64,000 nucleotides of DNA, taken from assembly GCA_963978905.1 (NCBI GenBank), contig OZ022258.1, forward strand, positions 33,913,282 to 33,977,281, given 5' to 3'. Made by a program: the position numbers and the translations under genes. The first letter of the stretch is position 1. Each line of letters starts with the position of its first letter. The notes below the pieces were generated by a model. That model saw only the letters and a program-made list of their open reading frames with translations, was not told the DNA's origin and made no database searches. Below are positions 11,136 through 21,907 of the stretch, in pieces. The stretch comes from Trichostrongylus colubriformis (lineage: Eukaryota > Nematoda > Chromadorea > Rhabditida > Trichostrongylidae).

Positions 11136-11600
11136 CCTACTTAGAATATGCTCAGTTCATGCCTATGGATACATTTTGAGTGATACTTATCATTCATTGC
11201 ATTATCAAAGGTGCTCACCGTTATCAATCAAATATATTTGTCATGTACATTATGTTATAATAGTGAGAAAAGGTTGTGAGTCCACAGCAGATGCGAGCGG
11301 GCAAGAAACTACATAGTAGTAAGTGCTTTACTAGTATGAGTTCCGTAACACCCCATTTGGTCTGGTATCTCTCTTAGAAAAAAGGGCAGCTTATGGGGTG
11401 GCGTGCAAATGTTTCGACCACTGTTCCAGGATGTGAAGTCACCAGTGTTTTGAAGGGGGGGGGGTCAGTGAAATCATCTGTGATGATTTAGGCTATGAAT
11501 TGATGTAGTTAGCAACAAGCATTCATGCGGTATGGAACAATACATTCATCAATACAACGAGCAATGCAAAACACAGCACAAAAAATCTACTTGCCACAAA
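11136..11600. other. No gene recognised
   Basis: AT-rich intergenic sequence with a G10 homopolymer near 11455. A short stretch near 11390-11470 (GGGTGGCGTGCAA) has a weak partner near 33722. Nothing else seen. Confidence 0.4.
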
Positions 11601-11639
11601 ACTGGCTATATTCAAAACCTTCGCGATCTTCTGCATCAC

Positions 11640-12915
11640 GAGCTGGATGCTTTGAACACTGTTGAAGCTTTTTTAACCATAAGCGCATCCTGAACAAGAA
11701 AAATCCTTTTGAGATGTTATTTAAAGTGAAAATTCAATTTCTTCCTGAGATACTCATATCAGGCACTACAATATAGTATGAGCTGATAGATTCATTCAAA
11801 AGAGAACAGAAAGAGAAATATGAACAAACATGGAATACTTACAGATGATATCATGTGAAATGATCGTACAACATATTTCGGACGCTTAGCATTAATCCTT
11901 TCTCCAGCTGCAACATATATCCACTTCTTGAAAAGGCAAAACATTAAGGATGAAAAAAAAACCGCAAATTGTAGTCACCAATGTATGCAGATCAACCACT
12001 TTGGAACCGTAAAGGAACCTATTTTAGTTTGCATGAAACACGTTTGAAATACGTTGACGAAAAAAACGAAAAAAGTTTCAAAAAGAAGTGCTGGGAGATC
12101 CTCAAATAAACCCGGGGTCAAGCAAAAACTAGGAAGGTGAAAGGTTGCAAACATTATGGGGCACTAAAGAGGAAAAAACGAAAAAATCAGCAAGTTAGCG
12201 CACTCACAAGCGAGGTTCCATCATATTCCGGGTATCACACAGAATCCCTTGGTCAGTCAATTGAGCCTTGCTTACACTTGATTTCTGAAAGAGGATAGGT
12301 TAAGAAGGTAGTTGGCTTCACCGTTGTGATTCTCAGTGTTTCGCATCAGGCGCTTCATCGACTTGGCAATAGCGCTGGGACGAAACTTCAAGTTCATTTT
12401 CAGTCATCATTTCAGAGCGCGCAGATTCGTCTTCAATAAAGGGGTTCCATTCGATAACAGTAAGGAATATGTTGGCACCGAACCATTCAAAATTTGATTT
12501 CCACAATGTAGTTACAAGTGGTTTTAAAGAGAACTCTGCCTTTGGCCGAATACGGGTAAGAGTAATGCACTGTGGTAGTTTTAATAACACGTGAAGGAGA
12601 TTATGTTACACATTATCAATAGGTTGAATAGAAATCTCAAATAATGATAGCAATTAGCAAAGTAATACTCACTCGTTTTATCTTTTTCACCAATCAGCTT
12701 ATCTACATAGTCCTCCTCCAGGCCCATTCTATGAATCCCTTCACCACCAATGCACCACACCCTACAGTTGGAGTTACAAAAAGGAAAGAAGCGAAAAGCT
12801 TCATGTCCTCTCGTAGAAACCATGGTCAGGAGTTACCTTTCCAATGCCATACCTGGAGTTCACAGCCCGATTACACCCATTTTGCCAAAAGCGTTTAGTT
12901 GTTCCTTTACCTGGA
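11640..12915 (-). CDS. Exon-like blocks of an unrecognised minus-strand gene
   Basis: Several short open blocks have good splice signals: 11843-11926 (28 codons, GTAAGT donor, begins KWIYVAAGERI), 12208-12284 (CTTTCAG acceptor, GTGAGT donor, contains QGILCDTRNMMEPR), 12673-12761 (ends GEKDKT before GTGAGT) and possibly 12837-12910. A block from 11689 leftward follows a TTGTTCAG acceptor. Phases do not link into one frame in my hands, so this may be two genes or a decaying one. I do not recognise the family. Confidence 0.35.
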
Positions 12916-13402
12916 AAGTACACGTCACTTTATTATGGGCGGAACAGCAAGTTACAGGCAATTACTGAACCACAATGAAAAGAAAAAAACTGAGTAATCC
13001 TTGAATGAGAAAATGAAGGAAAACCCACAGTAAACATCATTGTAAGCGAAACTGAGGTCTACACAACGTCCCTGAACACAACGTCCCTAATTATATTATG
13101 ACTGTGAAGGGTAGTTAGAACATTCCAAGGTTTGCATAACATGTGTATTTATTCCAGTGATAGGTCATTGATACGCGTGTGTGAATACTCGATAGAATTT
13201 CTTTCGTCCAACCTAGCACTGGAAACGTGGTAATATAAGTACAGCAAAGAGCTCTCCGGCGAGTTCGATGCCAAACCCGGTGTGGTTGGGGGAGTACGCG
13301 TCAAAAACATTATAATTCACGCCTCTTCGGGGTTACTGTAGCCCATCGTTAATTCTGAAGATGGCTGCTTACGTTATTTCACGGAAAAAGTTCGCCTAAT
13401 TA
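12916..13402. other. Gene-free stretch
   Basis: No supported exon, RNA gene or mobile element seen; open frames are short on both strands. Confidence 0.35.
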
Positions 13403-13548
13403 CAGTCTATTTCAGAAAAACTGACTGGGCGTGTCCTACGGACTCAGGTGAGTGGCGAGAGTGAGAGTATAAGGCGGGGTGAGAGAGTCTGATACACGTT
13501 CATCCAAGCCCGTAGGACACGCCCAATCAGTTTCTCTGAAATGGACTT
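13403..13548. mobile_element. CAGTCC foldback MITE, copy 1
   Basis: Imperfect terminal inverted repeats (CAGTCTATTTCAGA at the left, matching inverted sequence ending AATGGACTT at the right) about 45 bp long, enclosing GGGCGTGTCCTACGG. Flanked by TA on both sides. Most diverged of three family members. Confidence 0.65.
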
Positions 13549-13559
13549 TAGTTGTGCTA

Positions 13560-13683
13560 CCATGTAAGTGACAAGTGAAGAACCTAAACGACAAGTGCGG
13601 TTGCGTCGTGGATCTCTCACTGGAGCGTATAATGTTCTCGCATAACGCATGTTGCAATACATGCGTGGTGTCTGGAAGACCAT
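13560..13683 (+). repeat. CGRIA-type dispersed repeat, copy A
   Basis: Similar to the reverse complement of 16174-16312 (shared CTCACTGGAGCGNATAATGTTC and TTGCAATACATG). The frame open in the other copies is lost here. Confidence 0.5.
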
Positions 13684-13725
13684 TTCAGTAAACAGTGGGG
13701 ACTAAACTTTTGAATGCATTATGTA

Positions 13726-13835
13726 CAGTCCATCTCCCGGCAGGGCGAGGCCTACGGACTTGTATCGATCTCTCTCACCTCGCCACACACTCTCACCCAA
13801 TTCTGCAGGCCACTCAGCCTACGGGAACTGGACTG
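13726..13835. mobile_element. CAGTCC foldback MITE, copy 2
   Basis: Starts CAGTCCATCTCCCGGC and ends GGGAACTGGACTG with TA on each side. Shares AGGGCGAGGCCTACGGACTT with the copy at 19040-19172. The right TIR is decayed internally. Confidence 0.65.
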
Positions 13836-14150
13836 TATGCAAAGTTTGTTTGAGCAACATTAAATTGGTCTTCAATATACAAAGAACGTAACCAATTGGA
13901 TTCGGAACCTCAGTACTTTCTCGAATTCATCCTTTCTAACTAGGTGCTCTTGTGACAGGTTTTTTGGTTTTTCTTAATTATTTATTGTCAGACATGCTAA
14001 GATGCTTGTGGTAAGAACAGGAGAAAGAACAAAGAAAAAAAAACAGTCAAAACACACAGGCGAGATAAATGCTGAAACGAAATGAAATAACAGCAGCATG
14101 CTGGCTCGAACAGAGAATTACAAAATTTTTCAGTGATTCTTTTTGAAATT
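13836..14150. other. Gene-free stretch
   Basis: AT-rich sequence with nothing recognised. Confidence 0.35.
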
Positions 14151-14151
14151 A

Positions 14152-14628
14152 CCACTAGGATGCCGAGTTATGGGCAAAAGCTTCGATCCGCACGTCATGC
14201 TTTCCGGGCGTATGTGCTAATCCATTACACTACTGACTTCCCGTTCACCTTAACTCAGCCTCTGAATGGTATATTTACCACCATAGCTTATCAGCACTCA
14301 CACGTATAACGTGTTGAGCCGCTTGGCCAATAGCGGCATCGAGTTTGAGTGAATATTGCTTTTGAGATTTTTTGATTTTAGATAGAAGCTAATTATCGAC
14401 GCAGCCCACGATGCGATAGTTACTACTAGGATGCTGAGTTATGGACAAAAGCTTGATAAGTTATGTGCTGGTAAGCTATGCTAAATATACCATTCAGAAG
14501 CTGAGTTGATGTGAACGGAGTGTCGGTAGCGTAATTGATTAGCACATATGCCCGGAATGTATGAAGTGCGAGTTCAAATCCTGTCCGACACCGAAGCTTT
14601 AGCCCATAACTCAGCATCCTATTAGTAA
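14152..14628. repeat. Palindromic pair of tRNA-like (SINE-type) sequences
   Basis: Arms 14152-14300 (minus) and 14425-14628 (plus) are inverted copies: both contain the GATGC(C/T)GAGTTATGG edge, an AGCACATA(T/C)GCCCGGAA core and a TGAATGGTATATTTA edge. The right arm keeps a full tRNA-like fold; the left arm lacks the T arm. Confidence 0.65.
14520..14592 (+). tRNA. tRNA-like sequence (SINE head or tRNA pseudogene)
   Basis: 73 nt fold as a cloverleaf. The acceptor stem GTGTCGG/CCGACAC is perfect; the D stem GCGT/GCAC has one mismatch; the anticodon stem TATGC/GTATG pairs with two G-T pairs; the T stem is weak. A-box-like TAGCGTAATTGATTAG and B-box-like GAGTTCAAATCC are present. Position 33 is C instead of T and no CCA is encoded. 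The loop would give anticodon GGA, but the odd position 33 and palindromic context favour a tRNA-derived SINE over a working tRNA. Confidence 0.5.
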
Positions 14629-16013
14629 CTTTCGCATCGCGGGCTGCGGCGATAATCAGCAGCTACTAAAACCAAAAAAATATCAAAATCTCTTGGAAAT
14701 GTTATACTTCATTGAATTGGCATTAGGCCGCATAAAGGAATTAAAGTGTGAACCATACCACAGAAAAACTTGGACCTGACCTGTGAACGAGCAGTTGTGG
14801 TCGAAATTTTTGCTGATGCTCCTCTTATATTGTACCTTACGACTGCGAAAAATTCAGAAATGTCCAAAGAGGTCATATCGTAATAGATTTTAAACGCCAT
14901 GAGAAGTTCGAATGTATTACTTCCATTTGCCAATGACTTAGACCCGAATAACTTGTTTCTTTCACATCCATCTAGAATGTCTTTATAGTTGACACGTATT
15001 GTAGATCTCGAGCAGCAATTTACGGGTGACATTACGGGACACCTTTTGGAGCGGTAATATCCTTCTTTTTATAAGAGGAATAAAACTGTGGACCCACAAT
15101 CCGAAATGGGGCGAGCATAAATTTTAACAGACTATTTGGATTTCTAACGCAGAAAACTTTGTAGATGTTGAAAGTCCTACGAAGATATTCAGCAACTAAT
15201 GCTCAATACTGTCTAGGAAAATCAGGGTTACTATCATAAAGAAACCCAAGATCACGCACATTTGACACAATTCTGAAATCCTCATTCCAAAGTAGCGGTA
15301 TTGGGGGTACCGGACTTGTTTGCCTATGCACTCGACAGCGTTTTCTTCTCAGACCTTTGCAGTGAATTACGTGAAGCAGTCGGAATTTCTTCATGTAAAA
15401 AGAGCGGATATGAGTGTTATCCTGAGCATTGGAAGAGAGAAGGGGCTCAGGAGTTGGATGAAATAGTTGCGATGTGCATGAAGTTTTTTTTGTGAAAAGT
15501 GGTTCACTCACTCTTACTTTCATTCCTCTTCCTGAGCTTGGATATACACTGATTTACTGGAATGAAACACTGTTTCTTACATTTCGAATGGAAACATTTG
15601 TTATACAGAGTGACTAAAGTTTTCATGTACAATTCGAGAATCATTCTTGCTTTGCTTTTTGCACTCCGCGTGTAAATCACGTTCTAGAAAGTGATTCAAG
15701 GGATTCCGGAATTGATTCGTTTGTCCACTACTTCACTGTTATGGGTTCAAAGTTTGTGCGTGTGCGGTCAGAGGATGTGGGGTTATTCCTTAATACTCCA
15801 CGGCCGGCGCTATTTTACTTGGGTTTAAGCCTCAGCCTCAGCTGAAGAAGGGACTCCAACCCCTTTCAACCGAGGAATACATAAAGTATACACATGAACG
15901 TAAAAACCGATGCTTGTAGGAGGTATCAGTTTAGGAAGGACAGCGTACAAATGCGTTCACCCACTCCCCCCCCCCCCCTACCCAGCTATGTATGTATGTA
16001 CATACATTGGCGC
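14629..16013. other. Stretch without a supported gene
   Basis: Minus-strand open frames at 14709-15032 (107 codons) and 15203-15523 (106 codons) show no recognised family, signal peptide or clear splice context, so neither is called. A C12-like homopolymer lies at about 15966 and a TATG microsatellite at about 15987. Confidence 0.35.
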
Positions 16014-16173
16014 TCAAAACTGATTGCGATACTTCATCATATTTCTACCGAGTACTTTTTTGGAATGAGCAAAACAAACAGGTAAATATCTCGAGGAATG
16101 CAGAAATTGGTTTGGTTGTGCATATATACAGCTTGAGATGCGTCCACAAGCTGAGCTCCGAGCTGTTGGTCTC

Positions 16174-16312
16174 CCAAACACGACACATGTATTGCAAGGA
16201 GCAATACGTGCGAACATTATGCGCTCCAGTGAGAAAACGGCGATGCGACCGCACAAGAAACAGGATGTCAATCTTGCCATTTGAACTGTTCTGGTGACAA
16301 AAAGTGCATGTC
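16174..16312 (-). repeat. CGRIA-type dispersed repeat, copy B
   Basis: Minus-strand translation contains TSCFLCGRIAVFSLERIMF with a CxxC pair, parallel to TSCPLCGRIAAFVLERL in copy C at 21830. The shared protein-level motif suggests a coding repeat, possibly a zinc-binding end, but the family is not recognised. Confidence 0.45.
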
Positions 16313-16594
16313 ACCTACATGTTTGCAGCTCCGCTGCATAAACCCCCGAAAGCGCAAACCCGAGGCACCGTTGCAGCCTCGAATAGTGCGAAAACTACTC
16401 TGATCAAGCACACTTAAGCAGTGGAGGATATGAGAGGGCAGTAAGGCCGCGGTCATACTTCACGTGTCTGCGTTGTTTGACGCCAGTGGCAGCGAAAGTA
16501 TGACCGCGGCCTAAGGTGCACGAACATCGAACAGTGTTGTTGAGTGGAAAGGTCACATCTCAAATTGCGCACTAACAGAACATAACTTCCCATG

Positions 16595-18180
16595 GAACAT
16601 TGAGAGACCCGGATGGATCGATAAAGTTTTGAACACTGATTATAACTGTGGGAACCAAACTGCCAAATTGCAAAACGAAATTGTAAAATGCAATTCTGAG
16701 GCGAGCTAGAAGGGGTCAACATTTGCCTCTGATATCTCATTGGCGACGCACTTTGCCTTCCGCACGGCCGTTGCTGAGACGGCAACGGCCACCGCGGAAA
16801 AGTGGTAGTGTTCCGGATCTGCAAAATAGTAGTCGAGGATTTACTCGTCGCCGGTGAGTCTTTTGTTGCATCTTGGGTTTCATAGTCAGTAAGTGCATTT
16901 CCTTCATTTCTGAACGTTTCCTTCACCTGGTACCTATCGCATCCATCATTTACTCTCCCACTTTATTTATAACTACCAACATTACTCACAAGGGAAAATC
17001 TCAGGTCGACGAGACTCCCCTACCACACGAATTAGGCGTTGTTGCGTAAAATTATGATATTCGCGCACAGGAGGTCGAATTACCATTTTTTGCCAATTTT
17101 CAGCCAAATCCAGTTTTTGGTCCAACTTCGGAAATGGGGTGGCCAGGAGATAAAGCGGTAGTTTTCGAATTTTCTTCTACAAAAAATCCTGGAAGCTGAA
17201 CAAGATAACCTACATATATTTACACTTGCCCTTCACACTATACGTATGAAACAAGCGTCAGATAAGGGCATTTTCTCGCCAAGGGTCAACGACTTCTCCG
17301 TTCAATGTGTTGCCACCCAATAGCCACTGAATTTTTTTGAAATCGGATCAAATTCTCGAATTAGCTAAAAACTTGTCCTTAGGGGTGATTTGATTCCCTG
17401 AACATGAAAATCACACCGGTTTGCACGAGAAAGACTGGCTCGCGCGTTATGGACTTCCAAACTACCATGTAATAGCACTATTCATCCAGGTCCATAACTC
17501 CCTTCAGAGAATTGTTAGGCAGATATTGAACACAAGTTTGAAATCATAGTCTAAAAGCCCATCGTGTGGTGTTTGTCTCATTACAAATGGCCATTTCGAA
17601 CTGGTTCCCCTCTTTTGTGAGTCATGTTAGTGGTTACAAATGAAGTGGCAGAGTAAATTATGGATGCGATAGGTACCAGTACAAGGAAACGTTCAGAAGT
17701 GAAATGAAAACACTCTCTGTTAATGAAAAGCAAAATGCAAAAGAATTATTCACCGGCCGGGAGCAAACTCTTACAACCTATCCTGCAGATCCGATGCACT
17801 ACCACTGGACCGCGGCGGCCGCTGATGGCTCAGCAACGGCCGTGCTGATGGCAAAGGGAAGTATACCCTTATGTCAGAATTTCGCACTTCGGGATGTTGC
17901 AAGCGAAGTAATGCGGACGAGCTAAAGGCGCCATATTGTTAGGTCCCAAAGCGATCAGAAGTCAACTGCGTATCGCGTCCCTACCATTACCGAGTAACCC
18001 CTCTAAGACCCAACTACCGCGACGCGCATAGCTGGCACACACTGCGTCGCACGCCACTCATCGTCGTGCAAAATCCTGACATAAGGGTACATACCCACGG
18101 CAAACTGAAACCAATGAGATATCACAGGCAAACTTTGACCCCTTCAGAATGGCATTTTGCAATTTTGGTTTTCAACTTGC
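16595..18180. repeat. 1.5-kb inverted repeat element (arms 16595-16975 and 17644-18180)
   Basis: Left-arm sequence such as GATGGATGCGATAGGTACCA (reverse strand) recurs at 17655 on the plus strand, as do CAACGGCCGTGC and AATGAGATATCA(C/G)AGGCAAA. The right arm is interrupted by a separate foldback element at 17871-18094. The centre (16976-17643) has no recognised gene. Looks like a foldback-type non-autonomous DNA element. Confidence 0.65.
17871..18094. mobile_element. Nested foldback MITE in the right arm
   Basis: Terminal repeats GTATACCCTTATGTCAG and the inverse CTGACATAAGGGTACATAC bound a 224-bp insert absent from the corresponding position of the left arm (about 16750). Confidence 0.6.
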
Positions 18181-18477
18181 AATCAGTATTCGGGGCTTCT
18201 GTCGGCGAAGCGGTTGTTAGGAGAAACATTCATTGGTGGCCTAGGTTTCGACCAGATCGTCTTTCTCAAAGGTCTAAACGTGGCTCAAGACTAGGATTTT
18301 GTCCACTACATCGCCAAACACCCTAGCGATTTTGACGGAGATTCAGGAAAACACTGGAGAAACGACGTACGTCAGAAACAAACTCACTTAGAGTCAGTTG
18401 TTATTAGTGAATCAGAGATTCCATGTTGTCCTTATACATATAGTATACTTAGGGACATGCATGTCTCCCATTTTAGA

Positions 18478-18910
18478 TCAGCAGCTCGCAATGTTGTGCA
18501 AATGGCAAAAGGTCATTTGTGATAAGCACTCATTTGGCTGTTCATACATGGATTTCTTGTGGAAGTCCAAAACGTCAAGCACTTTTCTGGTGGAAATCTC
18601 AGTCTTATATGCCAGAATTCTGCACTTCACATCAAAATGCTTTTTGTTTCTGCCACGCTCCTCGATCATATGCTCTCCCAAAGTGTGCTAACGTTACCAC
18701 GTCTTTTGCGAGCGAGATGTTCTTGAATACGTAATGCTAGTGCTCTCACAGTCTCCTCAATGTACATGGCGTTACATGTCTGACATTCAATCAAATAGAT
18801 GCGCCGGTTTTGACGCAATCCCCATTTCACCTCGCCGACATGTAACAGAGTTCTCTGATATGCATCGCTTGAAGTAGAGCCTGTTTCGCACGAGTTGGCT
18901 TTTCATATAG
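18478..18910 (-). pseudogene. Penelope-like GIY-YIG endonuclease domain (degraded)
   Basis: Minus-strand translation includes IYLIECQTCNAMYIEETVRA, the Y-x-I ... Y-I-x-E-T core of PLE GIY-YIG endonucleases; the usual YIG glycine reads E. Downstream it reads ISTRKVLDVLDFHKKS, matching the plus-strand copy at 20430. Stops and a frameshift near 18700 break the frame. Confidence 0.75.
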
Positions 18911-19039
18911 TTACTCATCAGGAAAAATCACTATGACAACATCATCGTCCAGTTGTTCTCGAACGAATCACCTTCGAATCGTAGTATATTCTATCAGAGA
19001 TGAAAGGTATGCACAGGTGGACCCTATCCAGATGAGGTA

Positions 19040-19172
19040 CAGTCCAGTTCCCGACGGCTGGCAGGGCGTGGCCTACAGACTTGGGTGAGAGTGTGTGGCG
19101 GGGTGAGAGAGATCGATACACGTTCATCCAAGTCCGTAGGCCTCGCCCTGCTAGCCGTCGGGAAATGGACTG
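19040..19172. mobile_element. CAGTCC foldback MITE, copy 3, inserted in the PLE
   Basis: Near-perfect terminal inverted repeats of about 45 bp (CAGTCCAGTTCCCGACGGCT / reverse), with TA at 19038-19039 and 19173-19174. The inverted PLE copy has the empty TA site at 20005-20006. TA target and a CAG start fit a Tc1/mariner-mobilised MITE. Confidence 0.85.
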
Positions 19173-19333
19173 TACACTACGGTGGTCAGTGCGAATTATA
19201 CCACAATGTCCTGGCACAACATAGCCATTAGATGCATCTATGACAGAAGCTAGGTGTGTGGATTCTTGTCGCTCTGCCGGGCCAGTGCATGCATTTGCAG
19301 CCGTCTTCAACATGTTCCTAGCAACTGCATGTT

Positions 19334-19963
19334 TCACAGCACATTATGTGCAGATGTAGCGTGAACGAAGATGTCCTTAGAACTAGCTTTCCTGTACCAC
19401 CTCACACTGAGCATGCCATCGTAAACTTTCAACTGCGTATTCACGTATGGGAGCCAGTCTTGTTGTTGGACCACTCTTGTGAAATTGATGTACTGCGGCT
19501 GGTGGTTCATTAAGCGGAAACACTCATCTTTTTCGGACTGTGTTGATGTACTAATAAAGCAGTCGTCTATGTATCTGCAGCACATCAATAGTAAGCGTTC
19601 CAGCACTGGTTCTTCGATTTTGCTCATGGAGCAGTACTGGAGCTAAGCGCTGACCCATTGCCAGACCTCTGATTTGACGGTAATTGGCACCCGACCACCT
19701 AAAGATGTTACATTGCAAGCATTCCTTGATTAGAGTCATGATGTGCAACTTATTGAGTCCAAAGGTTTCCATGGTTCCATAATGCCTGTCCACCATTTCG
19801 GAAAGTGCTTGTAAGGCTTACCCGTTTTAACATCGGTATAGAGCGAAGAGACTTTGAATGACTCCATTACGCAGCCTGTCTCTAAGCGTAAATTGCGTAA
19901 TTGTTCAGGGAACATTGTCGTATAGGTCAGGTGAGATGGAATCCTGGTCAGCAGCTGGCTCAC
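19334..19963 (-). pseudogene. Penelope-like reverse transcriptase (frameshifted)
   Basis: Three overlapping minus-strand frames (19736-19963, 19551-19796, 19334-19627) carry in order SSLYTDV (motif A region), FRWSGANYRQIRGLAMGQ with LAPV (motif B region), and CRYIDDCFIS (catalytic YxDD intact), then WLPYVNTQLKV. This is the PLE RT signature. Two frameshifts and the missing N-terminus make it non-functional as it stands. Confidence 0.85.
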
Positions 19964-20142
19964 AGTACAATAAAGGAACCATGAATTTCGATCACACCGT
20001 AGTGTACCACATCTGATGAAGTCCCCTTGGCATACCTTTCATCTCTGATAGAGTTACCTCTGCGATTTGAAGGTGCCTCGTTAGAGCACAACTGGACAAT
20101 GGTGTTGTCATAGTGAGTTCCTAATGGCAATATCAAAAGCCA

Positions 20143-20546
20143 ACTCGTGCGAAACAGGCTTTACGACAAGCGATGCATATCAGAGAGCTGTGTTACATGT
20201 ACGCATGGTAAAATTGGGGATTGCGCCAAAACAGGCGTGTTCTATCCGATTGAATGTCAGACATGTAACGCAACGTACATTGGGGAGACTGTGAGAGCAC
20301 TAGTATTACGTATCTAAGAACATCCCGCTGGCAAAAGACGTGGTAACGTTAGAACATCTTTGGGAGAGCATATGATCGAGGAGCATGGCGGAAACGATTT
20401 TGATGTGAAGTGCAGAATTCTGGCACATAAGACTGAGATTTCCACCAGAAAAGTGCTTGAGGCGTTTTGGACTTCCGCGAGAAATCCAAGTATGAACAAC
20501 CAAATGAGTGCTTATCACAAATGACCTCTTGCCATTTGCACCACAT
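20143..20546 (+). pseudogene. Penelope-like GIY-YIG endonuclease domain (inverted copy)
   Basis: Plus-strand translation reads GVFYPIECQTCNATYIGETV, with the YIGET box intact, a stop after VLRI near 20313 and a frame change near 20360; then GEHMIEEHGGNDFDVKC and ISTRKVLEAFW before a stop. Better preserved than the minus-strand copy. Confidence 0.8.
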
Positions 20547-20649
20547 TGCCATCCCCTAATCTAGAATGGGAGACATACATGTCCCAAAGTATACTATATG
20601 TATAAGAACAACATGGCATTTCTGATTAACTAATAACAAGTACCCTGAA

Positions 20650-21400
20650 GTCTGATAGATATGTCCGCCCGCACGCGGTGTCGCGCGCGGCACAGGTGAC
20701 CGCAGTCTACAAAGAAACATAGATGAAGGAAATTGAGGAAGCTGTGATTTGCGTATTGTATATAACGAGTTCATATTGTATTTTATATTGTTTTTTATAA
20801 TATATAAGCGAGTAGCAAGTAAAGTTGGGGTCGTACGAAAGGTGAACATGGGAGCTTCACAATTGGCAGAGGAAAGTGAACGGGTGAGAGGGGAATCGTT
20901 GTTAGACCGGGGTTTTGATGCAACGCCGCTATTTGGCGATGAAATAGCGGTTGAATTGAAATTTTACTTCATCTCTGTTATGATAGCCTTGCACAAAGCC
21001 TCGCAGACGTGAATCCTTTGCCTTATTTTTATCCTGCTAACCGCGCTACTGCTTGCCGCTAGCCGCGCTTCTGCTTGCTCTGAGGAAACGATTGTCAACA
21101 GCTTCTTGAGAGCCTTGAACCAAGAGTCATTGTTATATGAGATGAGTGTGAGTTTTTACGTTATGAATGTTTGTGACGAAGAAATGGAGATTGCAGAGAG
21201 AATCTAAGATGAATGATCATTGTCACACGGGTAACGACGATTTTGAAATGTGGTATCTTTAGATTTAAAAATAAAGTTGAATATACATTTTCTAGAAATT
21301 TGTTGTTTTTAATAATGACGGGTGCATAACGATCCTGTGTTCTCTGAAGACTGTGCGTGCGTTCGTCGCTGTCGCGTGCGGGTGGACTTATCTATCAGAC
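20650..21400. mobile_element. TIR element nested in the PLE (751 bp)
   Basis: Ends GTCTGATAGATATGTCCGCC and the inverse of GTCTGATAGATAAGTCCACC, TIRs of at least 28 bp with few mismatches. PLE sequence resumes on both sides (TAATAACAAG left, GTGAATTTGTTTCTGACGTA right), as seen uninterrupted in the minus copy at 18380-18410. The inner frame at 20749-21012 is unassigned. Confidence 0.7.
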
Positions 21401-21615
21401 TCTAGTGTAACTCTGGGTGAATTTGTTTCTGACGTACGTCGTTTCTCCGGTGTTTTCCTGAATCACCGTCAAAACCGCTGAGGATGAGGTGTTCGGCGGT
21501 GTAGCGGACAAAATCCTGGTCTTTAGCCTGTTTAGGCCACCGAGGAAGACGATCTGATCGAAACGTCAGGCCATCAATAAATGTTCCACCTATCAACCTC
21601 GTTGGCACATCAGAA
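21401..21615 (+). repeat. Penelope-like terminal repeat
   Basis: Homologous to 18185-18400 (minus) and to both arms of 52732-53213. Contains the GAGGAAGACGATC...GATCGAAACGTCAGGCC hairpin phrase at about 21539-21575 that recurs in all PLE ends of this window. Confidence 0.7.
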
Positions 21616-21813
21616 GAAGTTCTAAAGTAATATCGCTGCTGAAGTTCTACGAAGAGAAAAGATGGAATTTGTTAATATTCGGAGCTCTATCGATCCATTC
21701 GGGTCTAATTTCAAAGTTTCATGGGGAGTCGAAACCCTTTCCTTTTAAGACTTCTATTAAGACGTCGGGTTACGGTACCTGCCAGCAGTACGCAAATGCA
21801 CGGCAGTCGATGC

Positions 21814-21905
21814 ATGAAGTCAATGGGCGCCAATGTGACATCGTGTCCATTGTGCGGTCGCATCGCGGCTTTCGTGTTAGAGCGTCTTATCTCTCCCGCC
21901 TGCTC
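21814..21905 (+). repeat. CGRIA-type dispersed repeat, copy C
   Basis: Translation TSCPLCGRIAAFVLERL parallels copy B at 16174-16312. It ends at the TA target of the MITE starting at 21908. Confidence 0.45.
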
Positions 21906-21907
21906 TA

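Larger units (their letters stand above)
18181..19975 (-). mobile_element. Penelope-like element, minus-strand copy
   Basis: Order on the minus strand is RT (19963-19334), linker (19337-19175), GIY-YIG endonuclease (about 18910-18478) and a 3' terminal repeat (18400-18185). That domain order is diagnostic for Penelope-like elements. Frameshifts separate the RT blocks, and a foldback MITE interrupts the linker. The 5' end is truncated and abuts an inverted second copy. Confidence 0.85.
19976..21615 (+). mobile_element. Penelope-like element, inverted second copy (EN and 3' terminus)
   Basis: Begins directly where the minus-strand RT stops. It runs through the linker, the GIY-YIG domain, an insertion at 20650-21400 and the terminal repeat 21401-21615 (GTTTCTGACGTACGTCGTTT ... 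CGAAACGTCAGGCC). With the minus copy it makes a large imperfect palindrome sharing a 5' junction. Confidence 0.8.
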
